Shown one piece after another: positions 63,737 through 64,000 of a stretch of DNA of 64,000 nt. A program made the position numbers and the translations under genes. Under the pieces are notes generated by a model that did not search any database, was not told the DNA's origin, and saw only the letters and a program-made list of their open reading frames with translations. How positions within the stretch are numbered: position 1 is the first letter of the stretch; each line of letters starts with the position of its first letter. This DNA comes from Sphingopyxis witflariensis (GTDB lineage: Bacteria; Pseudomonadota; Alphaproteobacteria; Sphingomonadales; Sphingomonadaceae). The stretch is from assembly GCF_002205635.1 (NCBI RefSeq), contig NZ_NISJ01000005.1, forward strand, positions 225,866 to 289,865. The letters run 5' to 3'.

Positions 63737-64000
63737 ACGTTTTGAGGATGTCTGAAGTGGAAGCGGTCGCAAGCTGGGATTTCATATCAGGGCAAACGGT
63801 GGCTTTCAGGTGCCTCCCAAGCGTCTCGCAGAGACCAATTTCTGCTCAGTCGCTCTTCGGTTCAAATGGCCGTTGCACGAACCGCTGCGCGGATTGGCGC
63901 TAGCCTCGATGTAAAGTCGTCCAGTGAGCGCCGCGCCTGATTGAACGTGGGCTGCCGCAGGCAGACCCTTTCGACTCCTTCAACCTAAGGAGTCGAACGA
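63737..64000. other. Terminal non-coding stretch with a perfect hairpin
   Basis: No gene is supported in these 264 bases. A GGTTCAAAT near 63863 resembles a tRNA T-loop but has no surrounding cloverleaf. At 63970-63997 TTCGACTCCTT and AAGGAGTCGAA form a perfect 11-base stem around CAACCT, at the window edge; it could be a terminator or the beginning of another element. Confidence 0.5.

Noticed and set aside
63855..63885. tRNA-like GGTTCAAAT segment
   Set aside because: No acceptor, D or anticodon stem can be drawn around it.

Overview
The window is GC-rich, gene-dense chromosomal DNA from an alphaproteobacterium, most likely a sphingomonad (Sphingopyxis or a close relative). The evidence is a TrcR (DUF1013) protein, a DUF1192 protein beside a quinone oxidoreductase, a DivL-type pseudokinase with tyrosine in place of the phosphoacceptor histidine, alphaproteobacterial AddA/AddB, short palindromic intergenic repeats, and two PQQ-type periplasmic dehydrogenases. 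The species assignment is inference from gene content. I saw no rRNA, complete tRNA, CRISPR array, insertion sequence or phage genes.

Layout. 1-6.1 kb, all minus strand: EtfB (cut by the window edge), SucC, a small lipoprotein, a class A beta-lactamase-like lipoprotein, an exported MsrA preceded by an unannotated 35-residue membrane peptide, and an aspartate aminotransferase. 6.2-9.3 kb: a PabB-PabC fusion and two tandem paralogous exported proteins of unknown function. 9.4-15.3 kb: FadD, an old-yellow-enzyme oxidoreductase, a MerC-domain membrane protein with a Zur-family regulator and a candidate Zur box, and class I fumarase. 15.3-23.4 kb: a DUF481 outer-membrane protein with a duplicated N-terminal module, a TraB/GumN protein overlapping a metallo-beta-lactamase-fold hydrolase, TrcR, and a large exported TPR-CHAT protein. 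23.5-31.2 kb: quinone oxidoreductase, small unknown proteins, an OmpA-family protein, ClpA with a coupled unknown gene, and methionine aminopeptidase. 31.4-42 kb: quinohemoprotein dehydrogenase, GlnB-GlnA, a lipoprotein sugar-dehydrogenase-like protein, an M20 peptidase, an aldehyde dehydrogenase and ArgJ. 42-53.4 kb, minus strand: a tightly overlapped cluster DivL-TsaE-AmgK-MurU-AddB-AddA, followed by TrxA. 53.5-63 kb: AhcY, a small TPR protein, YqgE/AlgH, peroxiredoxin, AMP nucleosidase, an SRPBCC/ArsR divergent pair, an M2 peptidase, and a hydrolase overlapping a hydroxychromene-carboxylate isomerase-like gene. 63-63.7 kb: a frameshifted autotransporter barrel remnant.

How the genes fit together. 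Most are housekeeping: TCA cycle (SucC, FumA), electron transfer and acyl-CoA metabolism (EtfB, FadD), nitrogen assimilation (GlnB-GlnA, with a sigma54-like promoter), folate precursor, arginine and methyl-cycle synthesis (PabBC, ArgJ, AhcY), peptidoglycan recycling (AmgK-MurU) and recombination repair (AddAB). The least explained parts are the peptide-MsrA pair, the tandem Cys-pair proteins, the exported TPR-CHAT protein, the MerC-Zur pair, two shared operator-like palindromes before EtfB and the quinohemoprotein dehydrogenase, and four copies of one intergenic palindromic repeat. Boundaries and motifs were read by eye; no database search was run.
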